Made by a program: the position numbers and the translations under genes
NCBI GenBank assembly: GCA_045578465.1
Contig: JAZNKJ010000006.1
Span: 1-64,000, forward strand
Reading direction: 5' to 3'
Length of the DNA stretch: 64,000 bases
From: SIG454 sp045578465
GTDB taxonomy: Bacteria; Bacillota; Clostridia; Monoglobales; Monoglobaceae
The notes under the pieces: generated by a model
Databases searched by the model: none
The model's input: only the letters and a program-made list of their open reading frames with translations
Told to the model about the DNA's origin: nothing
Part shown: positions 34,364 through 43,030 of the stretch, one piece after another
Numbering within the stretch: position 1 is the first letter of the stretch
Layout of the letters: each line of letters opens with the position of its first letter

Positions 34364-34606
34364 TTAATGTATAAGAAGTATATCACTATATGACAAAAAA
34401 ATCAACAATTTGAATAAATATAACAAAAAAACACAGCGGATTTCACTGTGTTTTTCGTTCCGCTTGTATATGTAATCCTTTTTATATAACTTCTGCGGAA
34501 ACAAAATTTGTTGCCCCTTGAATAATTTATGTATTTTAATAATGGCTTCCGTTCCCGCTTCAACGGCAATTTCCTCATAAATATTTGCAAAATCTTTTGC
34601 TTCCAT
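34364..34606 (-). pseudogene. Decayed Mor-like gene (copy B)
   Basis: The first ~47 residues match the Mor-like protein at 23923-24165 closely (shared MEAKDFA, IHKLFKGQQILFPQKLYKK and DYIY). After that the frame runs into unrelated sequence that contains the NRPS promoter, and the HTH is lost. The conserved part extends to about 34467. It is a remnant of a duplicated right end of the island. Confidence 0.8.
34377..34405 (-). promoter_or_regulatory. Promoter of the NRPS operon
   Basis: Minus-strand TTGATT (34405-34400), 17-bp spacer, TATACT (34382-34377), about 50 bases before the NRPS start with a GAGGGAC ribosome site. It lies inside the decayed Mor-like frame, so it was created or brought in at the junction. 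Confidence 0.7.
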
Positions 34607-34703
34607 TTGTGACTCACCTCATAATTTTACTCATAATTACAATTTTAGACTTTTTCTTTGAAATCACCATTCGTAAATTTAATTGAAATTTGCAATATAT
34701 ATT
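34467..34703. repeat. Right-end repeat, copy B (Mor gene part and leader)
   Basis: Partner of 24026-24262 in direct orientation, with scattered substitutions. The 280 bases from 34617 to the lysS stop hold no gene: only this repeat, the next one and the att site. Confidence 0.8.
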
Positions 34704-34767
34704 TCCCGAATTGAAAACAGGACAACCACCAATGTGATAGATGTCCTACAAGCGCAGACAAAATAAC

Positions 34768-34856
34768 CCCCAAAGTGTGATAACTTTCACTTTGGGGATT
34801 AATTCTTGCATAAATCTTTGTATAAGTTATTAAATTTTGGGCGTAAATTGGGCGTA
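34768..34856. repeat. Right-end repeat, copy B (hairpin plus GGGCGTAA pair near attR)
   Basis: Partner of 24547-24636. Hairpin CCCCAAAGTG / CACTTTGGGG (34768-34797), the shared TTGCATAAATCTTTGTATAA stretch, and GGGCGTAA / GGGCGTA at 34839 and 34850. Proximity to attR supports an arm-type binding role. Confidence 0.8.
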
Positions 34857-34897
34857 TATTTCACCACTTAACACCCTCAAACCCGCATAAACACTGG

Positions 34898-34923
34898 TTT
34901 TATTTATCAAGTGGCTTCATTGT
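34898..34923. repeat. Right attachment-site repeat (attR, within lysS 3' end)
   Basis: Identical to 10337-10362. It overlaps the last eight codons of lysS including the stop, so insertion leaves the protein unchanged. Confidence 0.92.
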
Positions 34924-36399
34924 TGGGAAGAGGAGTACATCGCGGATTGCGGCAGAGTCGGTAAGGAGCATTGTCATTCTGTCAATACCAAAACCAATAC
35001 CGCCTGTCGGAGGCATTCCGATTTCAAGAGCTTTCATAAAGTCTTCATCTGTTGTGTTTGCCTCGCTGTCTCCAAGAGCTAAGAGTTCTTCCTGAGCCTT
35101 AAATCTTTCTCTCTGGTCGATTGGGTCGTTAAGCTCGGAATAAGCATTTGCCATTTCCCAACCGTTCATAAAGAATTCAAATCTTTCAACATAGTCAGGA
35201 TTTTCAGGCTTTTTCTTAGTAAGAGGAGAAATTTCAATTGGGTGGTCCATAACGAATGTAGGCTGGATTAAATGCTCTTCAACATACTCTTCAAAGAAGG
35301 CATTTAAGATATCACCCTTCTTGTAATGTTCCTCATATTCAACATGGTGCTCTTTCGCAACCTTTTTAGCCTCATCGGCATCCTTGATTTCGTTAAAGTC
35401 AACCCCTGCGTATTTCTTAACGGCGTCAACCATTGTTATTCTTTCAAAAGGCTTGCCTAAGTCCATTTCAATTCCGTTATAGGAAATCTTGGTTGTTCCC
35501 AGAACTTCCATAGCAAGATGGCGGTAAAGATTTTCCGTAAGGTCCATCATACCGTGATAATCTGTATATGCCTGATAAAGCTCCATAAGAGTAAACTCAG
35601 GGTTATGTCTTGTATCTAAGCCTTCGTTACGGAAAACTCGTCCGATTTCATAAACTCTTTCAAGTCCGCCCACAATAAGTCTCTTTAAGTAAAGTTCAAG
35701 GGAGATACGGAGCTTGAAGTCCTCATCGAGTGCGTTAAAATGAGTTTCAAAAGGACGGGCAGCGGCGCCGCCTGCGTTTGAAACAAGCATAGGAGTTTCA
35801 ACTTCAATAAAGCCCTGCTCATCTAAGTATTTACGAATTGTAGATATGATTTTGGAACGCTTTATAAAAGTGTCCTTAACATCTTCATTCATAATAAGGT
35901 CGATATATCTCTGTCTGTATCTTAAATCAGTATTTGTCATTCCGTGGAACTTTTCAGGAAGCGGTTGGAGTGACTTACTTAAAAGCTTATAAGACTTAGC
36001 TCTGAGGGAAATCTCGCCCTTCTGGGTTCTGAAAACATCCCCTGTTACGCCAACGATATCGCCGATATCAAGTCTTTTAAACTTTCTGTATTCTTCTTCT
36101 CCAAGCTCGTCTCTTGCAACATAAAGCTGGATTTTGCCATCTTTATCGCGAAGGTCAAAGAAAGAAGCCTTACCCATAACACGCTTTGACATAAGACGGC
36201 CTGCAAGAGTTGCACTTTTCCCGTCCATTTCATCAAAATTGTTGATTATATCAGCAGTATGATATTCCTGATCAAATTTTGTTACTTCAAAAGGATTTTC
36301 CCCTGCCTGTTGAAGTTCAGCGAGCTTATCGCGTCTTATCTGGAGAATCTGTTTTAAATCCTGAACCTGCTGTTTTTCTTGTGTATTATTTTCGCTCAC
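34900..36399 (-). CDS. lysS: Lysine-tRNA ligase, class II
   Basis: 499 residues. An N-terminal OB-fold anticodon-binding domain (about 55-160; GRLMSKRVMGKASFFDLRD) and a class II catalytic core with motif 2 (RNEGLDTRHNPEFTLMELYQAY) and motif 3 (GGIGFGIDRMTMLLTD). It charges tRNA-Lys. It follows greA by 12 bases in one operon. The 3' end is the integration target of the island, which separates the gene from its own terminator (10303-10333); transcripts may now run into the island end. Confidence 0.97.
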   Translation of the reverse strand: MSENNTQEKQQVQDLKQILQIRRDKLAELQQAGENPFEVTKFDQEYHTADIINNFDEMDGKSATLAGRLMSKRVMGKASFFDLRDKDGKIQLYVARDELGEEEYRKFKRLDIGDIVGVTGDVFRTQKGEISLRAKSYKLLSKSLQPLPEKFHGMTNTDLRYRQRYIDLIMNEDVKDTFIKRSKIISTIRKYLDEQGFIEVETPMLVSNAGGAAARPFETHFNALDEDFKLRISLELYLKRLIVGGLERVYEIGRVFRNEGLDTRHNPEFTLMELYQAYTDYHGMMDLTENLYRHLAMEVLGTTKISYNGIEMDLGKPFERITMVDAVKKYAGVDFNEIKDADEAKKVAKEHHVEYEEHYKKGDILNAFFEEYVEEHLIQPTFVMDHPIEISPLTKKKPENPDYVERFEFFMNGWEMANAYSELNDPIDQRERFKAQEELLALGDSEANTTDEDFMKALEIGMPPTGGIGFGIDRMTMLLTDSAAIRDVLLFPTMKPLDK

Positions 36400-36411
36400 G
36401 AATATCTCTCC

Positions 36412-36891
36412 TTACTTTGTTATTTCAAGTATTTTAAGGGCGAAGCTTGTTCCCGCAGGAGTGCTTATTATAGCCTCTTCCCCAACTTTTTTGCCCATTA
36501 GCGCTTTTCCCACAGGGGATTCGTCAGAAATCTTGTTCTGGTCAGGGTCAGCCTCTGTTGAGCCAACCATGCTATAAACGATTTCTTCTTCCATATCAAT
36601 ATCATAGACCTTAACCTTTGTTCCAAGACCAACCTTGTCAATCTCAACATCATCCTGGTCTATAACCTTGGCATTTTTAAGCATTTTTTCAAGCTGAACA
36701 ATACGAACCTCAACCTGTGCCTGTTCGTTTTTCGCTTCATCATATTCAGCATTTTCCGATAAATCGCCAAAGCCTAATGCTTCTTTAATTTTTGCAGAAA
36801 CTTCTTTTCTTTTTACTGTCTTTAAATATTCAAGCTCGTCTTCCAGCTTCTTTAATCCTTCGTCAGTTAGCATAATCTGTTTTGTTTCCAT
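36412..36891 (-). CDS. greA: Transcription elongation factor GreA
   Basis: 159 residues. N-terminal coiled coil with LGFGDLSENAEYDEAKNEQ (the DLSENAEY tip that enters the RNA polymerase secondary channel) and a C-terminal FKBP-like domain ending GTSFALKILEI. Start at the ATG 36891, 8 bases after GGGGG; an ATG at 36897 is too close. It rescues backtracked RNA polymerase. Co-transcribed with lysS. Confidence 0.95.
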   Translation of the reverse strand: METKQIMLTDEGLKKLEDELEYLKTVKRKEVSAKIKEALGFGDLSENAEYDEAKNEQAQVEVRIVQLEKMLKNAKVIDQDDVEIDKVGLGTKVKVYDIDMEEEIVYSMVGSTEADPDQNKISDESPVGKALMGKKVGEEAIISTPAGTSFALKILEITK

Positions 36892-36961
36892 TTTCATTTC
36901 CCCCTATATAAGATGTAGAAACATCTCTTTCTTTACAAGGTATATGCTCACGCATTACAAT

Positions 36962-36990
36962 ATTATAGCTTAAATTTCATTTAATGTCAA
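36962..36990 (-). promoter_or_regulatory. Promoter of greA-lysS
   Basis: Minus-strand TTGACA (36990-36985), 17-bp spacer, TATAAT (36967-36962). The -35 box lies within the final codons of the preceding gene. Confidence 0.85.
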
Positions 36991-37659
36991 CTTATTTTTT
37001 CCACAGAGACAACTTTTAATCACTGCTTCTTTAAAATTTCCGTTTTGCAGAGAAAAAAGCTCCAAAGAGTCAATGTCATATCCAAAGTTTTCCGTCTTTA
37101 CCACAAAATCTTTGCAGACCACTTTCCCGAAAATCACTATCTCATTTTCGTCAAGATTTACAGTCACAAAGTCCCTCTCATAAAGGTCATAAGGAAGAAT
37201 CTCAACCGTTGCCCCAAACTCCTCCATTATTTGCCCCTGAATTTCAAGGGCGTTTTCTTTGTCCTCCGTAAAAATGCTTATGTTTTTCACATCATAAATC
37301 AGTTCTTTTATAAGATAAAGCACTTTAAAATCAGGGATTTTCTGCTTTACCCCAAGGCAAAATGGCTCTCCCGCTTCAAATCTTTTTGCAAGAATTTTCG
37401 TTCCCTGAGCGGCCAGCTCATAAAAGACCCGGGATAAATCAAAAGGGGTTTCTTTTAAGCTTTTTTCGTATATTATCTCCTCTGCACCATAGCGTCGAAG
37501 CTTTTTTTCGGCTCTTTTTATCAGCCCTGAGGCTTTGGCGATTTCCTCTTCCCAAAAAGGAATTTTTACAACGACAATCTCAGGCGTGACTTCTTCTGTG
37601 GCAACTTTTTGAAAGATGCCTTTTTTTCTTTCGCTCCTTGAAACAATCCCGATTTTCAA
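36970..37659 (-). CDS. Hypothetical protein downstream of the S41 protease
   Basis: 229 residues starting with TTG at 37659, directly after the protease stop, so probably translated by coupling. No signal peptide. Alternating strands and helices (IGIVSRSERK, ITIFTEDK-like blocks, VTVNLDENEIVIFGK) suggest a Rossmann-like fold. A C-terminal CLCGK segment is present. No family recognised. It is the last gene of the ftsE-ftsX-hydrolase-protease cluster, so a cell-wall or division link is possible. Confidence 0.7.
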   Translation of the reverse strand: MKIGIVSRSERKKGIFQKVATEEVTPEIVVVKIPFWEEEIAKASGLIKRAEKKLRRYGAEEIIYEKSLKETPFDLSRVFYELAAQGTKILAKRFEAGEPFCLGVKQKIPDFKVLYLIKELIYDVKNISIFTEDKENALEIQGQIMEEFGATVEILPYDLYERDFVTVNLDENEIVIFGKVVCKDFVVKTENFGYDIDSLELFSLQNGNFKEAVIKSCLCGKNKLTLNEI

Positions 37660-38874
37660 CTATTTAAGAATTTCAATCGCTTTTTCAAGCTGTAAATCGT
37701 TACCGTCTGAGTTCTTCACTATAATGTCAGGCATAATGCCTTTTTTATCGATACTTTCTCCCTTTGGAGTATAATATTTAGAGTCGGTAACCTTAAATGC
37801 ACTGCCGTCGTGGTATGGAATAAGGGCCTGAGTTACTCCCTTACCGAAGGATTTCTCTCCAAGGAGGGTTGCCCTGTCATTATCGCAAAGGGCCCCGATT
37901 AAAACCTCACTTGCGCTGGCTGTTCCGCCGTCGCAGAGAATTACAATAGGGATATCCATTTCCTCGGTTTTTGCATAATACTCTTCCTTCTCGCCACTTC
38001 TGTTCTTTGTGTAAACAATAAGCTCTCCCTCATCTAAGAAAATATCGGCAATTCCCAATGCGCCTGAGAAATAGCCTCCCGGATTGGAGCGAAGGTCAAG
38101 AATGAGCTTTTCCGCTCCTGCCTCTGAAACTTTGTTGAAATGCTCAACAAACTCGCTGTAAGTGTTTGCCCCGAACTGACTTATGGCAATATAGCCTATA
38201 TCATCAGTCTTCATCTCCGACTGGACTGTTTCAATCTTTATTTTTGCTCTTTCAAGGACCATCTCAACTGTTTTCCCGCTGTCTGCCTTTAAGACGGTCA
38301 AGGAAACCTCTGTTCCCTCTTCCCCAAGCATTTTCGAAGATGCAAGGTCCACATCCCCAAAAACCGCCTCGCCGTCAACGGCCTTTATAATATCGTCGGT
38401 TGTTATCCCTGCTTTCTTTGCAGGAGAATCGGAAATGGCGGACATAACCTTAACCTCTCCGCTCTCAATATCACTGTATATATAAAGTCCGACACCGCAA
38501 TATTCGCTTGCATCAACGCTCTGCTTAAAATCTTCGGCATAGTCCTTTGGCATATAAAAGGTATATTCGTCAAGAGCCGCATTAAGGCCTAAAAGCGCTC
38601 CGTCAACCAAGGCGTCCTCGTCAATTTCTTCATAATAATAATTATTTACTGCGCTAAATCCCCATTTAAGTCTGTTCCAATTCTCTCTGCTAAGCCCAAG
38701 AGGGTTGGTCGCACCGCCGAAAAACACCATAACCACAACAGTAAAGGTTGCGACTGCGCTTAAAACCATACCCAATATAACAAACAAAAAGGCAGAAGAA
38801 ATTCTTATTCTTCTTGGCGCCTTTTTTTCTTCTATTTCAATTACGACTTCTTCGCGCTTTTCTTCGTTTTCCAA
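37660..38874 (-). CDS. S41 family carboxyl-terminal processing protease
   Basis: About 404 residues. A cytoplasmic charged N-terminus, one membrane anchor (about 26-50), a PDZ domain (about 105-185; KAGITTDDIIKAVDGEAV) and an S41 catalytic domain with the nucleophile region GGTASASEVLIGAL and base FGKGVTQ. I choose the TTG at 38874 with GAGGTG 6 bases upstream over the TTG at 38904. It acts outside the membrane on wall hydrolases or other exported proteins. It follows the M23 hydrolase gene, as commonly seen with ftsEX. Confidence 0.93.
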   Translation of the reverse strand: MENEEKREEVVIEIEEKKAPRRIRISSAFLFVILGMVLSAVATFTVVVMVFFGGATNPLGLSRENWNRLKWGFSAVNNYYYEEIDEDALVDGALLGLNAALDEYTFYMPKDYAEDFKQSVDASEYCGVGLYIYSDIESGEVKVMSAISDSPAKKAGITTDDIIKAVDGEAVFGDVDLASSKMLGEEGTEVSLTVLKADSGKTVEMVLERAKIKIETVQSEMKTDDIGYIAISQFGANTYSEFVEHFNKVSEAGAEKLILDLRSNPGGYFSGALGIADIFLDEGELIVYTKNRSGEKEEYYAKTEEMDIPIVILCDGGTASASEVLIGALCDNDRATLLGEKSFGKGVTQALIPYHDGSAFKVTDSKYYTPKGESIDKKGIMPDIIVKNSDGNDLQLEKAIEILK

Positions 38875-38902
38875 TTCTTTCACCTCTTTATATAACAAAA
38901 AC

Positions 38903-38928
38903 AAATAGAGCTTTTTATCGCTCTATTT
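38903..38928 (-). terminator. Hairpin between the M23 and S41 genes
   Basis: Stem AAATAGAGC / GCTCTATTT with an 8-base loop, followed by GTTTTTG on the minus strand. It may attenuate transcription from the ftsEX side. Confidence 0.7.
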
Positions 38929-38952
38929 ATTTAAGTATATGCTTTATCAATA

Positions 38953-40095
38953 TTAAAAATACTGCATTGGGTTAACCGCTGTTCCGTTTATAAGCACCTC
39001 AAAATGAAGGTGAGGTCCCGTTGAGTTACCTGTTGAGCCAACTCGTCCTACCAATGAACCTGCTGAAACATACTGCCCTGCTGAAACCAAAAGTGAGCTC
39101 ATATGAGCATAAAGGGTTGAAACACCGCCGCCATGGTCGATAATGGCACAGTTGCCATAGCCTCCGTTCCAGCCGGCAAACTTAACAGTTCCGCCTGCCG
39201 CCGCAATAATATTCGCTCCATACTGCGCCCCGATATCTGTTCCCGTATGAGGTCTTAGCTTTCCTGTAACAGGGTTAACTCTCTGAGGAGCAAAATGGGA
39301 GGTTATATATGTACAACTTGGAGTTGGCCATAGGAAATACCCGTTTGAAACCGTCCCGTTACCCTTACTGAGTGAGCCTGACATCTGCGCCTTCAAGGCG
39401 TTCTGCTTTCTTATTTCTTCATCAATTATTCTCTGAGCCGCTGCCGCATCTGACATAAGAGTTTTCTTAACCTTTTCAAGCTCCGCCTGCTTAGAATCAA
39501 GACTTGCTTTCTGCTGGGCAAGAACGGCCTTCTCGGCTTCCTGAGTTTTCTTGATTGCTTCAATTTCTGTGCTTATATCAGAAATTTCCTTTTCCTTCTC
39601 TTTCATTTCGTCGTGGATTTTCTTATCATAATTGGAAATCTCTTTGGCAACCTCTAAATTATTGATAAGGTCCATAAGACTTTCCGAGGAAAAAATCAAC
39701 GCAAGGGTTGAAGTTGTTCCGTCCTCGCACATTATGCGGAAACGCTCTTTATAGGCTTCATACTGTTCCTTTGACTCTTTCTTCGCCTGAGCAAGCTGGG
39801 CCAAAGTTGCGTCAAGCTTTGCCTGAGTTTCGGCAAGCTCTGCATTTTTCGCATCAATCTGAGATTGAATTCCAACTGTTTCCTTTTTAAGCGCCTCAAT
39901 ATTTTCGGCGGTTAAAGCCTGCTTATCGTTTATGTCCTTAATCTTTTTCTGTTGTTCCTGAACTTTCTTTTCTGATGCATCTATCTGGGCCTGTTCATTA
40001 GCCGCAAAGACATAGCTAACCCCAACTGCAAGAACACTTGCGATAAGCGCAAAAGCTATGAGCAAAGCAATTGTGCGAACAATTTTCTTATTCAT
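38953..40095 (-). CDS. EnvC/PcsB-like murein hydrolase activator, M23 domain
   Basis: 380 residues. Signal peptide (about 1-32, cut after AA), a long coiled coil (about 35-245, KKVQEQQKKIKDIND...) and a C-terminal LytM/M23 peptidase domain. Zinc residues are seen in HTGTDIG and HLHFEV. FtsX recruits such proteins to the division site, where the M23 domain or partner amidases cut peptidoglycan. It lies 21 bases downstream of ftsX, matching that role. Confidence 0.93.
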   Translation of the reverse strand: MNKKIVRTIALLIAFALIASVLAVGVSYVFAANEQAQIDASEKKVQEQQKKIKDINDKQALTAENIEALKKETVGIQSQIDAKNAELAETQAKLDATLAQLAQAKKESKEQYEAYKERFRIMCEDGTTSTLALIFSSESLMDLINNLEVAKEISNYDKKIHDEMKEKEKEISDISTEIEAIKKTQEAEKAVLAQQKASLDSKQAELEKVKKTLMSDAAAAQRIIDEEIRKQNALKAQMSGSLSKGNGTVSNGYFLWPTPSCTYITSHFAPQRVNPVTGKLRPHTGTDIGAQYGANIIAAAGGTVKFAGWNGGYGNCAIIDHGGGVSTLYAHMSSLLVSAGQYVSAGSLVGRVGSTGNSTGPHLHFEVLINGTAVNPMQYF

Positions 40096-40116
40096 AAAGA
40101 CACCGCCTTTTAAAGT

Positions 40117-41007
40117 TTATACATGAAGATATTTTCTTATAGAGGTATAGCTTCCTGCCACTCCCATAAGAATGCCTATTGCCATAAACCAGCATAAAAT
40201 GTAGTTATATACTGTTCTGAACGGAACAATACGAAGAGTTCCTGTGAATTCCATTAAAGTCGGATAGAAGCTTTCGTACGCAAAAAGCACGACTGTTGAA
40301 GAAAACAGCGCTCCGATAAAGCCGATAATCATTCCTTCAAAGAGGAACGGCCAGCGGATAAACCAGTTTGTTGCCCCAACAAACTTCATAATGTTTATCT
40401 CCTTGCGTCTTGCAAAAAGACCTTGCTTTATAGTGTTGGAGATAAGCATCACCGCACCGATTAAAAGGGCAATAACGATCCAGATTGTTACATTCTTTAC
40501 AAAGGAGGTAACCGCCACAACCTTGTCAATTAAATCAAGACTGCTTTTAACTTCTTCAACCCCTTTAACCTTAGCCGCCGCCTCAATAACCCCTTGGGCA
40601 TCCTCAGGATTTTCAAGAGTTATAACGCAGGCGTCACGAAGAGGGTTATCATATTCAAAAGCCGCAATTGCATCTGCATCGTCGCTGTATCTGTTTTCTT
40701 TATATTCTCTGTATCGCTCTTCTTTGGTAAAATAATCAACCGCTTTAACATTTTCAATTTTAAGAAGCTCCGCCCCCACAGCTTTAAGCTCGCTGTCTGT
40801 TGCGTCACGGGGAACGAAAACATTTATCTGGCACTGTTCCTCAATCTGAGCACTGATTGAGTTTAAGTTAAGGCCTAAAATAATGAATACTCCAAGGAAT
40901 GCCAAAGATATAATAACTGTTGTTAATGAAGCAAGGCTCATAAGCCAGTTTGACATAATCCCGGAGACTCCCTGAGTAATGAAATATTTAAAATCCCTAG
41001 GCTTCAT
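40117..41007 (-). CDS. ftsX: Cell division ABC transporter permease FtsX
   Basis: 296 residues from the ATG at 41007, with GAGGAG upstream; this overlaps the end of ftsE by 11 bp. Four membrane helices, a periplasmic loop (CQINVFVPRDATDSELK...) and the C-terminal FtsX domain with ARRKEINIMKFVGATNWFIRWPF. It couples FtsE ATPase activity to the extracellular hydrolase encoded next. Confidence 0.95.
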   Translation of the reverse strand: MKPRDFKYFITQGVSGIMSNWLMSLASLTTVIISLAFLGVFIILGLNLNSISAQIEEQCQINVFVPRDATDSELKAVGAELLKIENVKAVDYFTKEERYREYKENRYSDDADAIAAFEYDNPLRDACVITLENPEDAQGVIEAAAKVKGVEEVKSSLDLIDKVVAVTSFVKNVTIWIVIALLIGAVMLISNTIKQGLFARRKEINIMKFVGATNWFIRWPFLFEGMIIGFIGALFSSTVVLFAYESFYPTLMEFTGTLRIVPFRTVYNYILCWFMAIGILMGVAGSYTSIRKYLHV

Positions 41008-41686
41008 ATCCGTACGCTCCTCTTTCCTCATCACGAACAAGTTTGCCGTGCTCTATGGCAAGAACACGCTTTTGCATGGTGTCAACAAAGTTCTTCGCGT
41101 GAGTTGCAACAATCATTGTTGTTCCTTTTTTGTTTATATCTTCAAGTAAATTCATAATTTCCTGAGCGTTTTCAGGGTCAAGATTTCCCGTAGGCTCGTC
41201 CGCAATAATAACAGGCGGACGGTTAACCATAGCACGAGCCAGAGAAACTCTCTGTTGCTCACCCCCGGAAAGCTGCCCGGGTTTCATATCTGCCTTATGG
41301 GAAAGGCCAACCATGCTCAAAACGCCCGGAACCGTTCTTCTTATTGCACGGCTTGATGCCCCGATAACCTGCATGGCAAAGGCAACATTTTCATAAACCG
41401 TTTTATTTGGAAGAAGACGAAAATCCTGGAAAACCATTCCTATGTTTCTGCGAAGATAAGGAATTTTCTTATCAGGAAGAGCAGATAAAGACATATTATT
41501 TACAATAATATCTCCGCTTGTCAAAAGCTCCTCTTTAATGATAAGCTCGGTTATTGTGGATTTACCTGCGCCTGACGGTCCAACCAGAAAGACAAACTCG
41601 CCCTTCTCAACTTTAAAGGACACATCGTCCAGCGCAAGAACATCTCCGTCTTCGTAAATTTTAGTAACATTCTTAAATTCTATCAT
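40997..41686 (-). CDS. ftsE: Cell division ATP-binding protein FtsE
   Basis: 229 residues. Walker A GPSGAGKST (about 36-44), Q-loop GMVFQDFRLLP, signature LSGGEQQRVSLARA, Walker B PPVIIADEPTGNLD and H-loop ATHAKN are all intact. MIEFKNVTKIY is the usual FtsE start. Upstream partner of ftsX in the same operon. Confidence 0.96.
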   Translation of the reverse strand: MIEFKNVTKIYEDGDVLALDDVSFKVEKGEFVFLVGPSGAGKSTITELIIKEELLTSGDIIVNNMSLSALPDKKIPYLRRNIGMVFQDFRLLPNKTVYENVAFAMQVIGASSRAIRRTVPGVLSMVGLSHKADMKPGQLSGGEQQRVSLARAMVNRPPVIIADEPTGNLDPENAQEIMNLLEDINKKGTTMIVATHAKNFVDTMQKRVLAIEHGKLVRDEERGAYGYEA

Positions 41687-41701
41687 ATTTAAAGCTCCGA
41701 T

Positions 41702-42781
41702 TTAAATTTCGTTATTCTGGGATTTAAGATATTTACTTACCATCATTGCAACCTTGAAGGTTATGGCATCATCAAACTCGCGGAGGTCAATTCCTGTAAG
41801 CTTTTTGATTTTATCAAGACGGTAAACGAGGGTATTTCTGTGAACAAACAATTTTCTTGAAGTCTCGGAAACATTAAGGTTGTTTTCAAAGAACTTCTGA
41901 ATTGTATAAATCGTTTCGCTGTCCATAACATCGATGGACTCTTTCTTTAAAACTTCGTTTAAGAAAAGCTCGCAAAGAGTTGTTGGAAGCTGATAGATAA
42001 GTCTTCCTATTCCAAGATTGTCATAGCTTATAACATTCTTTTCAGTGTCGAAAACCTTACCAACTTCAAGGGCAATTCTTGCTTCGCGGTATGCCTTTGA
42101 AAGCTCCTGAATATTTTCAGCCAGAGTTGAAACACCAACGGAAACCTTAACCATTGCCTCAACGCCGACAGTATCTCTTATTTCGTTTGCAATCTGGAGG
42201 GCGTCAATATTCTCGTCTTCCCTTACTTCTCTTATTGCGACGATATCTCTGTCGTCAATTCTTATAACAAAGTCGCGGGTCTTATCGGGGAAGATGCTTA
42301 AAAGAATGTCCATAATCTCAATATCAGAATTTTTATGACTTCTTATTAAGAAAACATTTCTCTTTGCCTCAGTGTTTAAGCGAAGCTCCTTACTTCTGTA
42401 TATAATATCGCCAGGGAGAACATTATCGAGAATTATATTTTTAACAAAGCTGTTCTTATCGTACTTTTCATCATAATACTGCTTAACAGAAACAAAATGA
42501 GGCGCGAGAACAGTGCAATAGCACTTTGCAAGTTCGTCCTCTCCCTCACAGAAAACATAGTATTCCCCTTTATTATAGGTTTCAAATTTCTTATAGGTAT
42601 ATCCCTTATAAGCCTTGATTTCGCCACCAGGGCACACTTCTTCTATTCTTTCGTTAATTTTACCAATCTTAGTCTCGTCGCTGCACGCGATAACCGCACC
42701 GCCATCGTCCATAACACCGATACGGCGCTCAATATCGAGTCTTAACTGGTTGCAGGTATTCTGAAATATTCTGTTTTGCAC
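41702..42781 (-). CDS. CdaR/PucR family transcriptional regulator
   Basis: 359 residues from the GTG at 42781 (GGAGGG 6 bases upstream). An N-terminal sugar-diacid-recognition-like domain (QNRIFQNTCNQLRLDIERRIGVMDDGG), a middle GGDEF-like region (VSVGVSTLAENIQELSKAYREARIAL) and a C-terminal PucR helix-turn-helix (NVSETSRKLFVHRNTLVYRLDKI). Such proteins control sugar-acid or purine use. It sits just upstream of ftsE on the same strand with a 15-base gap, an unusual pairing. Confidence 0.88.
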   Translation of the reverse strand: MQNRIFQNTCNQLRLDIERRIGVMDDGGAVIACSDETKIGKINERIEEVCPGGEIKAYKGYTYKKFETYNKGEYYVFCEGEDELAKCYCTVLAPHFVSVKQYYDEKYDKNSFVKNIILDNVLPGDIIYRSKELRLNTEAKRNVFLIRSHKNSDIEIMDILLSIFPDKTRDFVIRIDDRDIVAIREVREDENIDALQIANEIRDTVGVEAMVKVSVGVSTLAENIQELSKAYREARIALEVGKVFDTEKNVISYDNLGIGRLIYQLPTTLCELFLNEVLKKESIDVMDSETIYTIQKFFENNLNVSETSRKLFVHRNTLVYRLDKIKKLTGIDLREFDDAITFKVAMMVSKYLKSQNNEI

Positions 42782-42913
42782 GATAATTCCCTCCAAGCAT
42801 ACTTCATCTATTATAAGCCATTATAACACTTTATTGAAGAAATTGCAACAAATTTTATGCAATTTCAACAAAAATTTTTTATGTTAAATTTTTATGACAT
42901 TTTCTCAAAATGT

Positions 42914-42943
42914 TTGACAAAGCAAGGGTTTTTGAAGTATAAT
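42914..42943 (+). promoter_or_regulatory. Promoter of the phosphoglycerate mutase gene
   Basis: TTGACA (42914-42919), 18-bp spacer, TATAAT (42938-42943), about 90 bases before the ATG at 43031, leaving a leader of about 80 bases without clear structure. Confidence 0.8.
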
Positions 42944-43030
42944 GAAGCATATATAACCTTGCATAAATTTTTCCTGCAAGGGAAAACTTTCAAAACGAAA
43001 CAACTTTTCTTGAAAGGGAGAGAAAATCAT

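Larger units (their letters stand above)
10337..34923. mobile_element. Integrated mobile island in the lysS 3' end (24.6 kb)
   Basis: Bounded by 26-bp direct repeats, with lysS kept intact at the right end. It carries a Tn916-type tyrosine integrase and excisionase, a D5-like primase/helicase, a serine recombinase, DUF960, Mor-like and small HTH genes, plus cargo: KAP NTPase, ATPase/nuclease-helicase operon, NRPS operon. It is visibly more AT-rich than the flanking chromosome. No relaxase, coupling protein, type IV secretion, capsid or terminase gene is visible, so it is a mobilisable or satellite-like island rather than a self-conjugating ICE or a prophage. Confidence 0.9.

Noticed and set aside
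10337..34923. Self-transmissible ICE or prophage
   Set aside because: The Tn916-type int/xis suggested an ICE, but no relaxase, coupling protein, type IV secretion, capsid, portal or terminase gene was found.
34900..34923. tRNA gene as the integration target
   Set aside because: The att repeat matches the lysS coding end exactly and no cloverleaf can be drawn around it.
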